In this document: positions 1 to 5,032 of the stretch, one piece after another
Layout: every line of letters starts with the position of its first letter
How positions within the stretch are numbered: position 1 is the stretch's first letter
NCBI GenBank assembly: GCA_002329495.1
Contig: DCTH01000257.1
Location: 9,120 to 17,527 of the forward strand
Reading direction: 5' to 3'
Length of the DNA stretch: 8,408 nucleotides
Source of the DNA: Syntrophothermus sp. UBA1445
GTDB taxonomy: Bacteria > Bacillota > Syntrophomonadia > Syntrophomonadales > DTU052
Notes under the pieces: model-generated
The model's input: the letters and a program-made list of their open reading frames with translations, nothing else
The model's database searches: none
Told to the model about the DNA's origin: nothing
Translations under genes and position numbers: made by a program

Positions 1-159
1 AACGGACTCATTATCGGGGGAGTCAGCCCGGTTGAGGCGGTTAAGTATCAAATAGTGGTGATGTTCATGTTGACTTCTGCTGTTTCCTTAACCTCCATGG
101 TGGTCGCCTTCTTTGCCTACCGCAAGTTCTTTACCGAACGGCACCAGCTGGTGCTTTAG
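1..159 (+). CDS. fetB: FetB/UPF0014 family ABC-type membrane protein, C-terminal fragment
   Basis: Only the last 52 codons are in the window; the frame is open from base 1 to TAG at 157-159. The fragment contains GGVSPVEAVKYQIVVMFML, then a hydrophobic span (about residues 20-41, counting from the edge) and a basic tail that includes RKFFTERHQL. This is the typical ending of the UPF0014/YbbM/FetB family. In E. coli the family member FetB is the membrane subunit of a putative iron exporter whose ATPase is FetA. The motif GGVSP-EA-YQ-VVMFM and the final hydrophobic helix are seen; family membership is recognition from memory; iron export is inferred from E. coli. The partner ATPase would lie outside the window to the left. 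The gene converges on the peptidase gene, with a GGGAC-type inverted repeat between them. Confidence 0.75.
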   Translation, partial: NGLIIGGVSPVEAVKYQIVVMFMLTSAVSLTSMVVAFFAYRKFFTERHQLVL

Positions 160-170
160 AGGCGGGCTAA

Positions 171-202
171 GGGACAGTCTTGCTGTTTCTGCAAACTGTC
201 CC
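171..202. repeat. Degenerate GGGAC-type inverted repeat between convergent genes
   Basis: GGGACAGT (171-178) pairs with ACTGTCCC (195-202). After a bulged C179, TTGC (180-183) pairs with GCAA (191-194) around a 7-nt loop, giving 12 bp. The outer GGGACAGT resembles the core of the palindromes at 5004-5065, so this may be a decayed member of that family. No T-run follows on either strand, so it is not a canonical intrinsic terminator, although it lies between two convergent stop codons. Confidence 0.6.
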
Positions 203-230
203 CGGTGTCTCACTTTCCACCCGATAGAGC

Positions 231-1127
231 TTAGTATTTCTTTATCGTAAGAGACCTGCCCGATTGGATGAGATCGTCTTCCAGAGGTTTCAGGAGCTTA
301 TCAATGGCATCAGCTGAGGTGCGGAAATTCGCATTAAACGCTACCCTCCAGTAGCGGCCGCGGCGCGTCAGGTATACTTCATAGTCAGATTTCACCTGGG
401 GAGACATATCAGTTAATGCCCACATCTCGTTGATGGGGTAGTTAAACGGCATAGTACAGTAGCCTTTTAACGCTCCCCAATCCTTGCCCCAGGAGTTTAA
501 CGCCAGCCAACGGCTATCCCGGGTCCAGCCCACAATGGCCAGCATGTGAAACCCATAGAGCTTCTCGGTATCCTTGTTGGGCAGGGGCAGATTTCCTCCC
601 TTATAAAAGCTCTCATACACAGAAAAACCGATGCATATTGGACCAAGTTCCATAAGAGCGGTCTTGGCCTCTTCGACGGTATGTATCGCGGTATAGGTTT
701 TGATCCTCTGAGGGAGAGCGTTCTTATTCATCTCGGGGGTGATCTTCTGTGCACAGATCGGATAGGGGTATATACCGGGAAATTCGTCCTCCCGGCAGTC
801 TCCCCGTTTTAGCAGGATACTCAAGGCCTCCCGCGGAATCATACCTTCCCCCTTATAATCTTCGGGTCCCCGCGCGCCATAGATATAGGCAGCTGAAAAT
901 TTGGTAAAACGCTGGCGTTCTTTGTATTCCTGCATCTCTTTTATGGCTTTCAGGGCAAAGGCCACACAGGCCCCGACGTCTCCTTGATCGTATGGTTCCG
1001 GTACCAAATAGGGGTAGGTGTATTCTGCCGGGAAAGCCTTTTTTACAGCGGTAATCCTGGTGAGTTTATAGTCCCGATAGTCCTGGGGACTGGGTACCAC
1101 ACCCAATTGGCGCTGATGATAACTCAT
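231..1127 (-). CDS. Papain-like (C1 family) cysteine peptidase
   Basis: 298 residues. The sequence shows a papain-type active site: Q48 of the oxyanion hole and C54 in DQGDVGACVAFA, H194 in GFHMLAIVGW, and N211 in LNSWGKDWG. The order Q-C-H-N and the spacing fit the C1A fold. There is no signal peptide and no propeptide inhibitor domain (the Cys is only 54 residues in), so the product is probably cytoplasmic and made without a zymogen stage. Residues about 245-298 follow the catalytic domain and match nothing I know. The ATG at 1127 is chosen because AAGGAG lies at 1135-1140, 7 nt upstream. The gene forms its own transcription unit: the terminator at 1227-1251 isolates it from upstream genes. 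Peptidase class is secure; substrate and role are unknown. Bacterial proteins of this type are often annotated only as C1 family peptidase. Confidence 0.9.
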   Translation of the reverse strand: MSYHQRQLGVVPSPQDYRDYKLTRITAVKKAFPAEYTYPYLVPEPYDQGDVGACVAFALKAIKEMQEYKERQRFTKFSAAYIYGARGPEDYKGEGMIPREALSILLKRGDCREDEFPGIYPYPICAQKITPEMNKNALPQRIKTYTAIHTVEEAKTALMELGPICIGFSVYESFYKGGNLPLPNKDTEKLYGFHMLAIVGWTRDSRWLALNSWGKDWGALKGYCTMPFNYPINEMWALTDMSPQVKSDYEVYLTRRGRYWRVAFNANFRTSADAIDKLLKPLEDDLIQSGRSLTIKKY

Positions 1128-1162
1128 GTCTTTTCTCCTTAACAGATCAGTATCCGGGTTGG

Positions 1163-1174
1163 GTCAGGCCTGAC
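1163..1174. promoter_or_regulatory. 12-bp perfect palindrome upstream of the peptidase gene
   Basis: GTCAGGCCTGAC is a perfect palindrome about 36 bp upstream of the peptidase start, and AGGCCTG occurs again nearby at 1201-1207. A TTGACC (-35-like, minus strand) lies at 1214-1219, but no convincing -10 follows. It could be an operator. A 12-bp palindrome can arise by chance, so this is weak. Confidence 0.25.
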
Positions 1175-1226
1175 GCCAATTAACCGTATAGGATGTACAT
1201 AGGCCTGGCCCTGGGTCAAAAAGGTA

Positions 1227-1251
1227 AAAAGCCGCATTTCATGCGGCTTTT
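1227..1251 (-). terminator. Intrinsic terminator (can work both ways)
   Basis: The perfect 11-bp stem AAAAGCCGCAT / ATGCGGCTTTT has a 3-nt loop. On the minus strand it starts 11 nt after the stop of the small membrane protein gene and its stem ends in TTTTTACC, a standard rho-independent terminator. The A-run on the other side would let it also stop plus-strand transcription. Confidence 0.9.
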
Positions 1252-1261
1252 CCACAGAATT

Positions 1262-1354
1262 TTAGACTCCACAAGGCTCATCGAAGAGAATGAACAGTAC
1301 CAGTACAATCAGGATCAACCACAGCAAGTTATTGCCCATGAAAAAGTTCCGCAA
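1262..1354 (-). CDS. 30-residue single-pass membrane protein, unrecognised
   Basis: This short frame carries typical gene signals. AAGGAGG (1364-1370) lies 9 nt before a TTG start, the TAA is at 1262-1264, and a perfect terminator follows 11 nt later. The product begins LRNFFMGNN (first residue read as Met), then a hydrophobic segment LLWLILIVLVLFILF (residues 10-24), and ends DEPCGV. This is a short basic N-terminus, one membrane helix and an acidic tail with one Cys. An ATT codon (1355-1357) would fit the ribosome site slightly better, but ATT starts are rare; the in-frame ATG at 1339 is too far from the site. Tiny hydrophobic proteins like this are common in spore-forming Firmicutes (YjcZ-like proteins among them), but I cannot assign it to a family. 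CATACTAC, at plus-strand 1427-1434 (minus reading), is vaguely like a mother-cell sigma -10; I do not count it as evidence. Confidence 0.7.
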   Translation of the reverse strand: MRNFFMGNNLLWLILIVLVLFILFDEPCGV

Positions 1355-1370
1355 AATGCCTTCCCTCCTT

Positions 1371-1651
1371 AACTTTTTGTGAGGAGTCAACAACAGGAGC
1401 TGCTGGTTCTGTTAAACCCCCGTAGTATGATCTCCCTTAGAATGGTGTTGCTGAGCGCTGCATAATAACTGCCAGGATTCGACTGAAGCTGTTATCTGGT
1501 ATATGTTATGAGAGAAAAAGTAAGATGGTTACTAATTTTGTTATTGAATAATGGAACTTTAGTTACCGGTTTTGCGCAGAGCAGACAGTTAGATGGGGAA
1601 AGCTGGTTCATATATCGACAACGGCTACGACACCGAGGCGGTTCAGAAAAT
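1371..1651. other. Intergenic region without a supportable gene
   Basis: This stretch lies between the terminator of the YbaB-like operon and the ribosome site of the 30-residue membrane protein. It must hold that gene's promoter, but I could not pick a convincing -35/-10 pair on the minus strand. A plus-strand frame beginning at 1508 has no ribosome site and runs antisense into the neighbouring gene. I see no repeats or RNA gene here. Confidence 0.5.
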
Positions 1652-1703
1652 CAGGAGGCCTGCGACTTTTTCCCCGGGAGGGGAATTAGTCACAGACCTC
1701 CTG
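1652..1703 (-). terminator. Long hairpin ending the YbaB-like operon
   Basis: The outer stem CAGGAGG/CCTCCTG (1652-1658 / 1697-1703) is followed inward by an 8-bp stem (1660-1667 / 1688-1695), a 2x2 internal loop, and TTCCCC/GGGGAA (1670-1675 / 1680-1685) with a 4-nt loop. The two imperfect positions become G-U wobbles in minus-strand RNA but mismatches in plus-strand RNA, so the structure favours the minus transcript. The hairpin begins 23 nt after the stop at 1727 and is followed by ATTTTCT, a short U-run. It is probably a terminator or 3'-end protecting stem. Confidence 0.65.
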
Positions 1704-1726
1704 GGTCGGCGGAGAGAGTCAACCGC

Positions 1727-2110
1727 TTACATGCTGCTCTCGCGCACAGATTCCAGGGAATCACCAGTCTCGGACCTACCCTTGCTGCCCCCCAGCGAGG
1801 ACAGAATTCCCAGGATTGACATCAGTGTCTGAGGATTGATGTCTGGCATGTTGGCACTGCCCTTTTTGTTACTTAAAGCGCCCATCAGGGTGTTCAACAG
1901 ATCACCTTCGGGGCTGTGGGAACCGGTCATCATCGGTAAGTGCTCGCCGCGGGAAGAATGATGGCTTAGCATGTTGATTATTCCCAACAGGTTGGTCAAG
2001 GCCAGGATGCCTATCATCTGGTAGGCATCGAGTTTATCTGTTTTGTTGGGAGCGGTTACTTCGTATATAATATTTAATAGCAACTTCTGAAGTGTTGGAC
2101 TTTGGTCCAT
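1727..2110 (-). CDS. Hypothetical protein, 127 residues, partner of the YbaB-like gene
   Basis: I do not recognise this protein. ATG at 2110 is preceded by AAAGGAGG (2118-2125), 7 nt upstream, so the start is firm. A mixed N-terminal half includes a hydrophobic stretch at about residues 31-48 (QMIGILALTNLLGIINML), too interrupted for a sure membrane helix. It is followed by a Gly/Ser/Asn/Met-rich half with two similar amphipathic segments: LLNTLMGALSNKKG (71-84) and TLMSILGILSSLGGSKG (95-111). The tail is polar and Ser/Glu-rich. It starts 20 nt after the stop of the YbaB-like gene and shares its terminator, so the two are almost certainly cotranscribed. Self-assembling or spore-associated proteins can look like this, but that is a guess from composition only. 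Confidence 0.8.
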   Translation of the reverse strand: MDQSPTLQKLLLNIIYEVTAPNKTDKLDAYQMIGILALTNLLGIINMLSHHSSRGEHLPMMTGSHSPEGDLLNTLMGALSNKKGSANMPDINPQTLMSILGILSSLGGSKGRSETGDSLESVRESSM

Positions 2111-2130
2111 GTTTGATCCTCCTTTCCGGG

Positions 2131-2421
2131 TTAGATCAGTTTTATGGCCCGGGCGGTTTCCTCTAGCATCTTGTTGCGGGAGCTTTTTATGGCCTGATTG
2201 AGGGCTTCAACCAGGCTTGCTTTGAGAGCCCCGGCTTTGGTGGGATCAAGCAGGCGATTATCGATAACCAGATCAGTGATCTCCTGTTGATAGTTGATTA
2301 CTGCTGTAACCAGGCCATTTTTGGAAGTAGCGCTGAGTTTGTTCTTTTTCAGATTTTTTTCGAGAGAGTCCTTGATGCGGTCGGCATCAGGGAACATTTT
2401 CAGTAGGTCATCCTTGTTCAA
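2131..2421 (-). CDS. Divergent YbaB/EbfC-like (nucleoid-associated family) protein
   Basis: 96 residues, TTG start at 2421 with an ideal AAGGAGGT ribosome site (2428-2435) 6 nt upstream. The core pattern fits YbaB/EbfC: a charged N-terminal helix (about 12-29), then NGLVTAVINYQQEITDLVID (35-54), a G-x-V-x-V-N-(x)5-6-L-x-ID strand pair, then LLDPTKAGALKASLVEALNQ (57-76) and a C-terminal helix. YbaB proteins read ...GLVKVTING...V-IDP-LL...LEDLV-AA-NDA.... Family members bind DNA as dimers and are usually about 100-110 residues, often next to dnaX and recR; those neighbours are absent here and the N-terminal helix is shorter. It is therefore more likely a divergent paralogue than the housekeeping copy. 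It heads a two-gene operon with the hypothetical protein downstream. Confidence 0.65.
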   Translation of the reverse strand: MNKDDLLKMFPDADRIKDSLEKNLKKNKLSATSKNGLVTAVINYQQEITDLVIDNRLLDPTKAGALKASLVEALNQAIKSSRNKMLEETARAIKLI

Positions 2422-2457
2422 CTTGTCACCTCCTTTTGGGGGAACTAAAGTTGTAAC

Positions 2458-2487
2458 ATTATATTCAAATAGTGCTCATTTTGTTTA
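2458..2487 (-). promoter_or_regulatory. Probable sigma-A promoter of the YbaB-like operon
   Basis: On the minus strand a perfect TATAAT (2458-2463) lies about 37 bp upstream of the TTG start. TAAACA (2482-2487, 4 of 6 to TTGACA) sits 18 bp further up. The -10 is convincing and the -35 weak. The site lies in the 91-bp gap shared with the divergent 34-residue protein gene. Confidence 0.5.
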
Positions 2488-2512
2488 TTGTTTTAATAGA
2501 GGGGGTGTCACG

Positions 2513-2617
2513 GTGACCGAATTGGTTGAATTGGTAAAAAAAGAGTTCATTCGTACCGGATTGTGGGTAGCAATTGCGATAGTTGCTGCTGCTGGCATAG
2601 CATACCTCTGGAAGTAG
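2513..2617 (+). CDS. 34-residue single-pass membrane protein, unrecognised
   Basis: GTG start with AGAGGGGGTG (2498-2507) 5 nt upstream, stop TAG at 2615-2617. The product begins TELVELVKKEFIRTG after the initiator (an amphipathic, charged N-terminal segment), then a membrane helix LWVAIAIVAAAGIAYL (17-32) and ends WK. This topology (charged helix, then a Trp-flanked membrane helix) resembles small regulatory membrane peptides, but I cannot name a family. A longer open frame extends upstream to 2294, antisense to the YbaB-like gene; its only good ribosome site is the one before this GTG. The gene is divergent from the YbaB-like operon and runs toward the thioredoxin gene. I found no convincing plus-strand promoter. 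Confidence 0.65.
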   Translation: MTELVELVKKEFIRTGLWVAIAIVAAAGIAYLWK

Positions 2618-2630
2618 CCGGTGTGAAGGC

Positions 2631-2694
2631 GCATCCTGTGACAGACCTGGGGTTAACGAATTTTACGAGCAGTGCATATACTTTGTCAGGATGC
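2631..2694. repeat. Inverted repeat between the 34-residue protein gene and the thioredoxin promoter
   Basis: GCATCCT (2631-2637) plus GACA (2640-2643) pairs with TGTCAGGATGC (2684-2694): 11 bp with a 2-nt bulge and a 40-nt interior. It starts 14 nt after the small gene's stop, so it may cap that transcript, but no U-run follows. Its right arm covers the -35 element of the thioredoxin promoter, so it could also be a protein-binding dyad. Confidence 0.5.
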
Positions 2695-2711
2695 ACAATC
2701 TGATCAATAAT
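2683..2711 (+). promoter_or_regulatory. Sigma-A-type promoter for the thioredoxin leader transcript
   Basis: TTGTCA (2683-2688, 5 of 6 to consensus), a 17-bp spacer, and AATAAT (2706-2711, 5 of 6). Transcription would start near 2718, which leaves a leader of about 264 nt before the thioredoxin start codon. Confidence 0.65.
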
Positions 2712-2717
2712 GCCCTG

Positions 2718-2981
2718 AATAAATTGCGAAAGGCAGGTGTGAAACCTGCGTTTCTGGCAGCTTGGGTTTTGAATACTGCCTCCGGGGTCCCCTGGTAAGG
2801 GTTGGAACTTAACCCAGGGAGAAGGGTTTTGCAATAGTCCTGTGGTGGTACGAATTGATCCGACTCTCCCCGGTGCCGATGATCGAAAACCTGGTGGTTA
2901 AATCGGCTAAGCTGCCCGTTCTGTGGTCGAAAGAACGCCTGACTGTACGAAGTACAGGTAGGGGAAACCAGGTAATCTAAT
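2718..2981 (+). ncRNA. Candidate structured 5' leader RNA of the thioredoxin gene (unknown class)
   Basis: Read by eye, the leader folds into nested helices that abut one another. P2 is 2728-2731/2751-2754 plus GCAGGT/ACCTGC (2733-2738/2744-2749). A long-range closing helix is GGCAGCTT/AAGCTGCC (2756-2763/2909-2916). Inside it are CCGGGG/CCCCGG (2782-2787/2868-2873), which encloses a bulged hairpin (2790-2799/2808-2819), and GCCGAT/ATCGGC (2875-2880/2902-2907) with an apical AACC/GGTT stem (2888-2891/2896-2899). Then follow CGTTCT/AGAACG (2917-2922/2932-2937) and CTGTAC/GTACAG with a GAA loop (2943-2948/2952-2957), closed by CCT/AGG (2938-2940/2960-2962). An alternative GGGAGA/TCTCCC pairing (2817-2822/2865-2870) excludes two of these helices, as in a switch. 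I compared it with the SAM, TPP, FMN, cobalamin, lysine, c-di-GMP, c-di-AMP, ykkC, T-box, 6S, SRP, RNase P and tmRNA signatures I remember and saw none. The helices are seen; function is inferred. Confidence 0.5.
2967..2973 (+). promoter_or_regulatory. Weak thioredoxin ribosome site, complementary to an upstream hairpin loop
   Basis: ACCAGGT is the best ribosome-site candidate, with AGGT 8 nt before the TTG start. It is exactly complementary over 7 nt to ACCTGGT at 2889-2895, at the top of the GCCGAT/ATCGGC hairpin. Pairing would hide the ribosome site, and the hairpin's own AACC/GGTT stem would compete with it. Confidence 0.45.
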
Positions 2982-3305
2982 TTGTCAGTTTTAAAGTTTG
3001 ATGCCGGTAATTTTGAGGAAGAGGTTTTGAAGTCAGACCAGCCCGTGCTGGTTGATTTTTGGGCCTCCTGGTGCGGGCCCTGCAGGGCGGTCAGCCCGGT
3101 AGTGGAGGAACTCGCCCAGGCCTATTCGGGACGTATCAAAGTTGGTAAGGTTAATGTTGATGAAAACCGCGATCTGGCCAATCGTTACCGCGTGATGAGT
3201 ATCCCTACCCTGGCGATTTTCAAGAACGGGGATGAGGCCCAGCGTACCGTAGGCTTTCAGGGCAAACAACAGCTGGCGCGTTTCGTAGAGGATAATCTGA
3301 AATAA
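2982..3305 (+). CDS. trxA: Thioredoxin
   Basis: 107 residues, the normal length of a single-domain thioredoxin. It reduces disulfides of cytoplasmic proteins and is itself recharged by thioredoxin reductase. Visible features: [13 protein letters not shown] with the redox cysteines C31 and C34, the buried acid D25, P39 after the active-site helix, the cis-proline P75 in SIPT, and G91 in the last strand region. The TTG start is forced: an in-frame TAA lies three codons upstream (2973-2975) and no other start codon fits. The ribosome site is weak and may be masked by the leader, so translation is probably regulated. No reductase gene is adjacent. It converges on rarA. Function secure; whether it is the main thioredoxin of the cell is not known. 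Confidence 0.95.
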   Translation: MSVLKFDAGNFEEEVLKSDQPVLVDFWASWCGPCRAVSPVVEELAQAYSGRIKVGKVNVDENRDLANRYRVMSIPTLAIFKNGDEAQRTVGFQGKQQLARFVEDNLK

Positions 3306-3308
3306 CCT

Positions 3309-3328
3309 GGTTCTCCCGGGAACCTTTC
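3309..3328 (+). terminator. Weak hairpin directly after the thioredoxin stop
   Basis: GGTTC (3309-3313) pairs with GAACC (3320-3324), followed by TTTC. The stem is short (5 bp) and the T-run poor, so it may be only a partial terminator; the stronger stem at 3434-3468 is the likelier end. Confidence 0.35.
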
Positions 3329-3359
3329 TAACAGTGTACGCCGGCAAGACCACTTAAAT

Positions 3360-3383
3360 AACACCTCGAACCGAGATTGATTA
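3360..3383. repeat. Imperfect 24-bp direct repeat, copy 1
   Basis: AACACCTCGAACC followed by a GATTGAT block matches 3549-3572 at 20 of 24 positions. The two copies flank the palindrome at 3489-3542 and may be remnants of a longer repeated unit. Confidence 0.55.
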
Positions 3384-3433
3384 CTGTGGAAGCTTCTCCT
3401 CGGGCAATAGAATCTTTTGCGCTATCGATACCA

Positions 3434-3468
3434 AAGGCTCAAGCATCATTTCCAGATGTTTGAGCCTT
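3434..3468. terminator. Bidirectional terminator-like hairpin between trxA and rarA
   Basis: AAGGCTCAA (3434-3442) pairs with TTGAGCCTT (3460-3468), continued inward by a G-U pair and CATC/GATG (3444-3447/3455-3458): 14 bp with a 7-nt loop. The A/T ends on each side and the position between convergent genes fit a shared terminator. The T-run is short (CCTTATT). Confidence 0.6.
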
Positions 3469-3488
3469 ATTCACGTGCAAGTCTTACG

Positions 3489-3542
3489 ATTTCGGGGACA
3501 CCATACTAAACTGCAAGCAATTTAGTATGGTGTCCCCGAAAT
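3489..3542. repeat. Perfect 22-bp-arm GGGGAC palindrome (A)
   Basis: Arms 3489-3510 and 3521-3542 are exact reverse complements around a 10-nt loop. The arm reads ATTTCGGGGACACC and then ATACTAAA. It shares only the GGGGAC core with its neighbours; the inner arm is different. A perfect 22-bp arm between genes implies recent spread or strong selection. It resembles the REP-like palindromes mobilised by IS200-like (RAYT) transposases in Clostridia; that link is inference, and no such transposase is in the window. Confidence 0.85.
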
Positions 3543-3548
3543 ATTTCT

Positions 3549-3572
3549 AACACCTTGAACCCGGATTGATCA
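3549..3572. repeat. Imperfect 24-bp direct repeat, copy 2
   Basis: AACACCTTGAACC followed by a GATTGAT block matches 3360-3383 at 20 of 24 positions. It ends one base before palindrome B, so it may belong to the mobile unit or mark a target-site context. Confidence 0.55.
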
Positions 3573-3638
3573 GGCAAGGTGGGGACGGTTCTTTACTTGC
3601 GCGGTCACGCGCAAGTAAAGAACCGTCCCCACCTTGCC
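3573..3638. repeat. Perfect 31-bp-arm GGGGAC palindrome (B) at the rarA 3' end
   Basis: Arms 3573-3603 and 3608-3638 are exact reverse complements around a 4-nt loop, GTCA. The arm holds GGCAAGGTGGGGACGG and then TTCTTTACTTGCGCG. It begins 4 nt after the rarA stop (minus reading) and is the strongest hairpin in the window, so it may also serve as the rarA transcript end. A partial copy of the outer arm (14 of 16 bases) lies at 8393-8408. Confidence 0.9.
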
Positions 3639-3642
3639 CCTT

Positions 3643-4983
3643 TTATGCCTTTGGTTTCCGGGGGTCATCCTTCTCATACTGCTGTTTTAACCATTCCAGG
3701 AACTCCTGCACCTGGGATTCGTGGCCGTTGTTGGTGGGTTGGTAGAAAGTTGGTCGCTCCAGGCCGGGGGGCAGGTAGTCCTGTTTTACATAGCCCCCGT
3801 AAGAGGGAGGGTACAGGTAGCCCTTGCCTTTCCCCAGGAGGTGGGAACGGGAATGGGAGTTGTCAGCGATGTGTGCCGGGACCTGGAGTGAAGGGAGTTG
3901 GCGCACATAATCCAGGGCCATATCAATCGCCACCTTGCTGCGGTTGCTCTTGGGTGCCGTCGCCAGATAGATGGTAGCCTCAGCCAGGGGAATCCGGGCC
4001 TCCGGGAGTCCGATCAGCTCGGTGGCATGGAAAGCTGCAACTGCTACCAAGAGTGCCTGGGGATCGGCCATCCCAATGTCCTCCGCAGCATGGATCACCA
4101 GGCGGCGGGCGATGAAGACCGGGTCCTCGCCTCCGTGGATCATGACCGCCAGCCAGAACAGGGCGGCATCAGGGTCGCTGCCCCGGATGCTTTTGATGAA
4201 GGCCGAGATGGTGTCATAGTGATGGTCGGCCTTTTTGTCATAATTGATATAGAAGTGACCCGCAGTATCCCGGATATCCTGAGCCTCCAGGACAATGCTC
4301 CCGGATGCTTGGCTCCGGATTTCACAGGCGGTCTCCAGGATATTAAGCGCCGTCCGGGCATCGCCCTTGGAACGGGCGATAATCTCCTGCAGAGCCTCTT
4401 CGCTGAGGGAAACGTCCCGAGCCCCCAGTCCCCGAACCGGATCTTTTAACGCCCGCCTGACCAACTCCTCGATCTCCCCTGGTGTGAGCGGATTCAGGAC
4501 ATAGATCTTCATCCGTGACAGCAAGGCCGAGTTAAGCTCATAGAGCGGGTTTTCCGTCGTGGCCCCGATCAGGGTAAACAATCCGCTTTCCACAAAGGGG
4601 AGCAGCACATCCTGTTGGGACTTGTTAAAGCGGTGCACCTCATCCACAAAGACCACCGTCTTCTGGCGGTAGTAGTCCCACCGCTGCTGGGCATCCCGGG
4701 CAATGTTCCGTAGTTCGGTAACCCCGCTGGTTACTGCTTTCAGGTATTCGAAATGGGATTTGGTCTTTTCCGCCAGCAAGAGGGCCAGGGTGGTCTTGCC
4801 CGACCCCGGCGGGCCATAAAGGATAAAGGAATGGAGGCGGTCCTCCTCGATGATCCGGCGCAAGGGCCCCTGCTCCCCGACCAGGTGTTCCTGTCCCACG
4901 TAATCAGTCAGGTCAACCGGACGCATCCGGAAAGCCAGCGGCCCGCTGTTTTCCCTACGCTCGTTATTCTCAAACAGATTCAA
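3643..4983 (-). CDS. rarA: RarA (MgsA) AAA+ replication-associated recombination ATPase
   Basis: 446 residues from the chosen start. RarA belongs to the clamp-loader branch of AAA+ ATPases and acts at stalled or broken replication forks as a tetramer with single-strand-binding protein. Seen: [18 protein letters not shown] (19-36), Walker [10 protein letters not shown] (57-65), Walker B VVFVDEVH (110-117), sensor 1 LIGATTENP (138-146), arginine finger SR at 156-157, sensor 2 GDARTALN (207-214), and the family C-terminal block with [15 protein letters not shown] (383-397). The frame is open to an ATG at 5064, but that extension is read through two palindromes. I choose TTG at 4983 because GGAGGTGA (4992-4999) lies 8 nt upstream and MNLFENN is the usual RarA N-terminus. 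It lies 55 nt behind the permease gene and may be cotranscribed with it. Confidence 0.95.
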   Translation of the reverse strand: MNLFENNERRENSGPLAFRMRPVDLTDYVGQEHLVGEQGPLRRIIEEDRLHSFILYGPPGSGKTTLALLLAEKTKSHFEYLKAVTSGVTELRNIARDAQQRWDYYRQKTVVFVDEVHRFNKSQQDVLLPFVESGLFTLIGATTENPLYELNSALLSRMKIYVLNPLTPGEIEELVRRALKDPVRGLGARDVSLSEEALQEIIARSKGDARTALNILETACEIRSQASGSIVLEAQDIRDTAGHFYINYDKKADHHYDTISAFIKSIRGSDPDAALFWLAVMIHGGEDPVFIARRLVIHAAEDIGMADPQALLVAVAAFHATELIGLPEARIPLAEATIYLATAPKSNRSKVAIDMALDYVRQLPSLQVPAHIADNSHSRSHLLGKGKGYLYPPSYGGYVKQDYLPPGLERPTFYQPTNNGHESQVQEFLEWLKQQYEKDDPRKPKA

Positions 4984-5003
4984 CTGTTGATTCACCTCCA
5001 AAT

Positions 5004-5030
5004 GCATCACGGGGACAGTCCCCATGATGC
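5004..5030. repeat. GGGGAC palindrome (C), first of a tandem pair
   Basis: GCATCA-C-GGGGAC-A-GTCCCC-A-TGATGC: 12 of 13 pairs match around a central A. The 23-nt stretch 5006-5028 repeats at 5038-5060 with one change (the central base). It lies just upstream of the rarA ribosome site (4992-4999), where a hairpin could influence rarA expression. Confidence 0.85.
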
Positions 5031-5032
5031 AA

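Noticed and set aside
1427..1434. CATACTAC on the minus strand as a sporulation sigma (E or K) -10
   Set aside because: The rest of the -10 and the -35 do not fit well; a match this short is expected by chance.
1508..1832. Two plus-strand open frames (103 and 79 codons) before and over the end of the 127-residue protein gene
   Set aside because: Neither has a ribosome site, both run antisense through the terminator hairpin and the 3' end of a well-supported gene, and neither product looks like a protein family.
2691..2798. Plus-strand 35-codon frame (ATG at 2691) inside the thioredoxin leader, followed by a second open stretch 2813-2977
   Set aside because: The composition is protein-like, which made a decayed gene worth considering, but there is no spaced ribosome site, the ATG falls between the -35 and -10 elements, and the two stretches are in different frames. 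A leader peptide cannot be fully excluded.
2547..2834. Minus-strand frame of 95 codons across the thioredoxin leader
   Set aside because: It lies antisense to the 34-residue gene and the leader helices, has no ribosome site, and has a low-quality composition.
3489..3638. CRISPR array
   Set aside because: The repeats are palindromes of different sequence with no regular repeat-spacer spacing and no cas genes.
3898..4504. Several plus- and minus-strand frames inside rarA
   Set aside because: They are shadows of rarA, a clear conserved gene, and show no family features.
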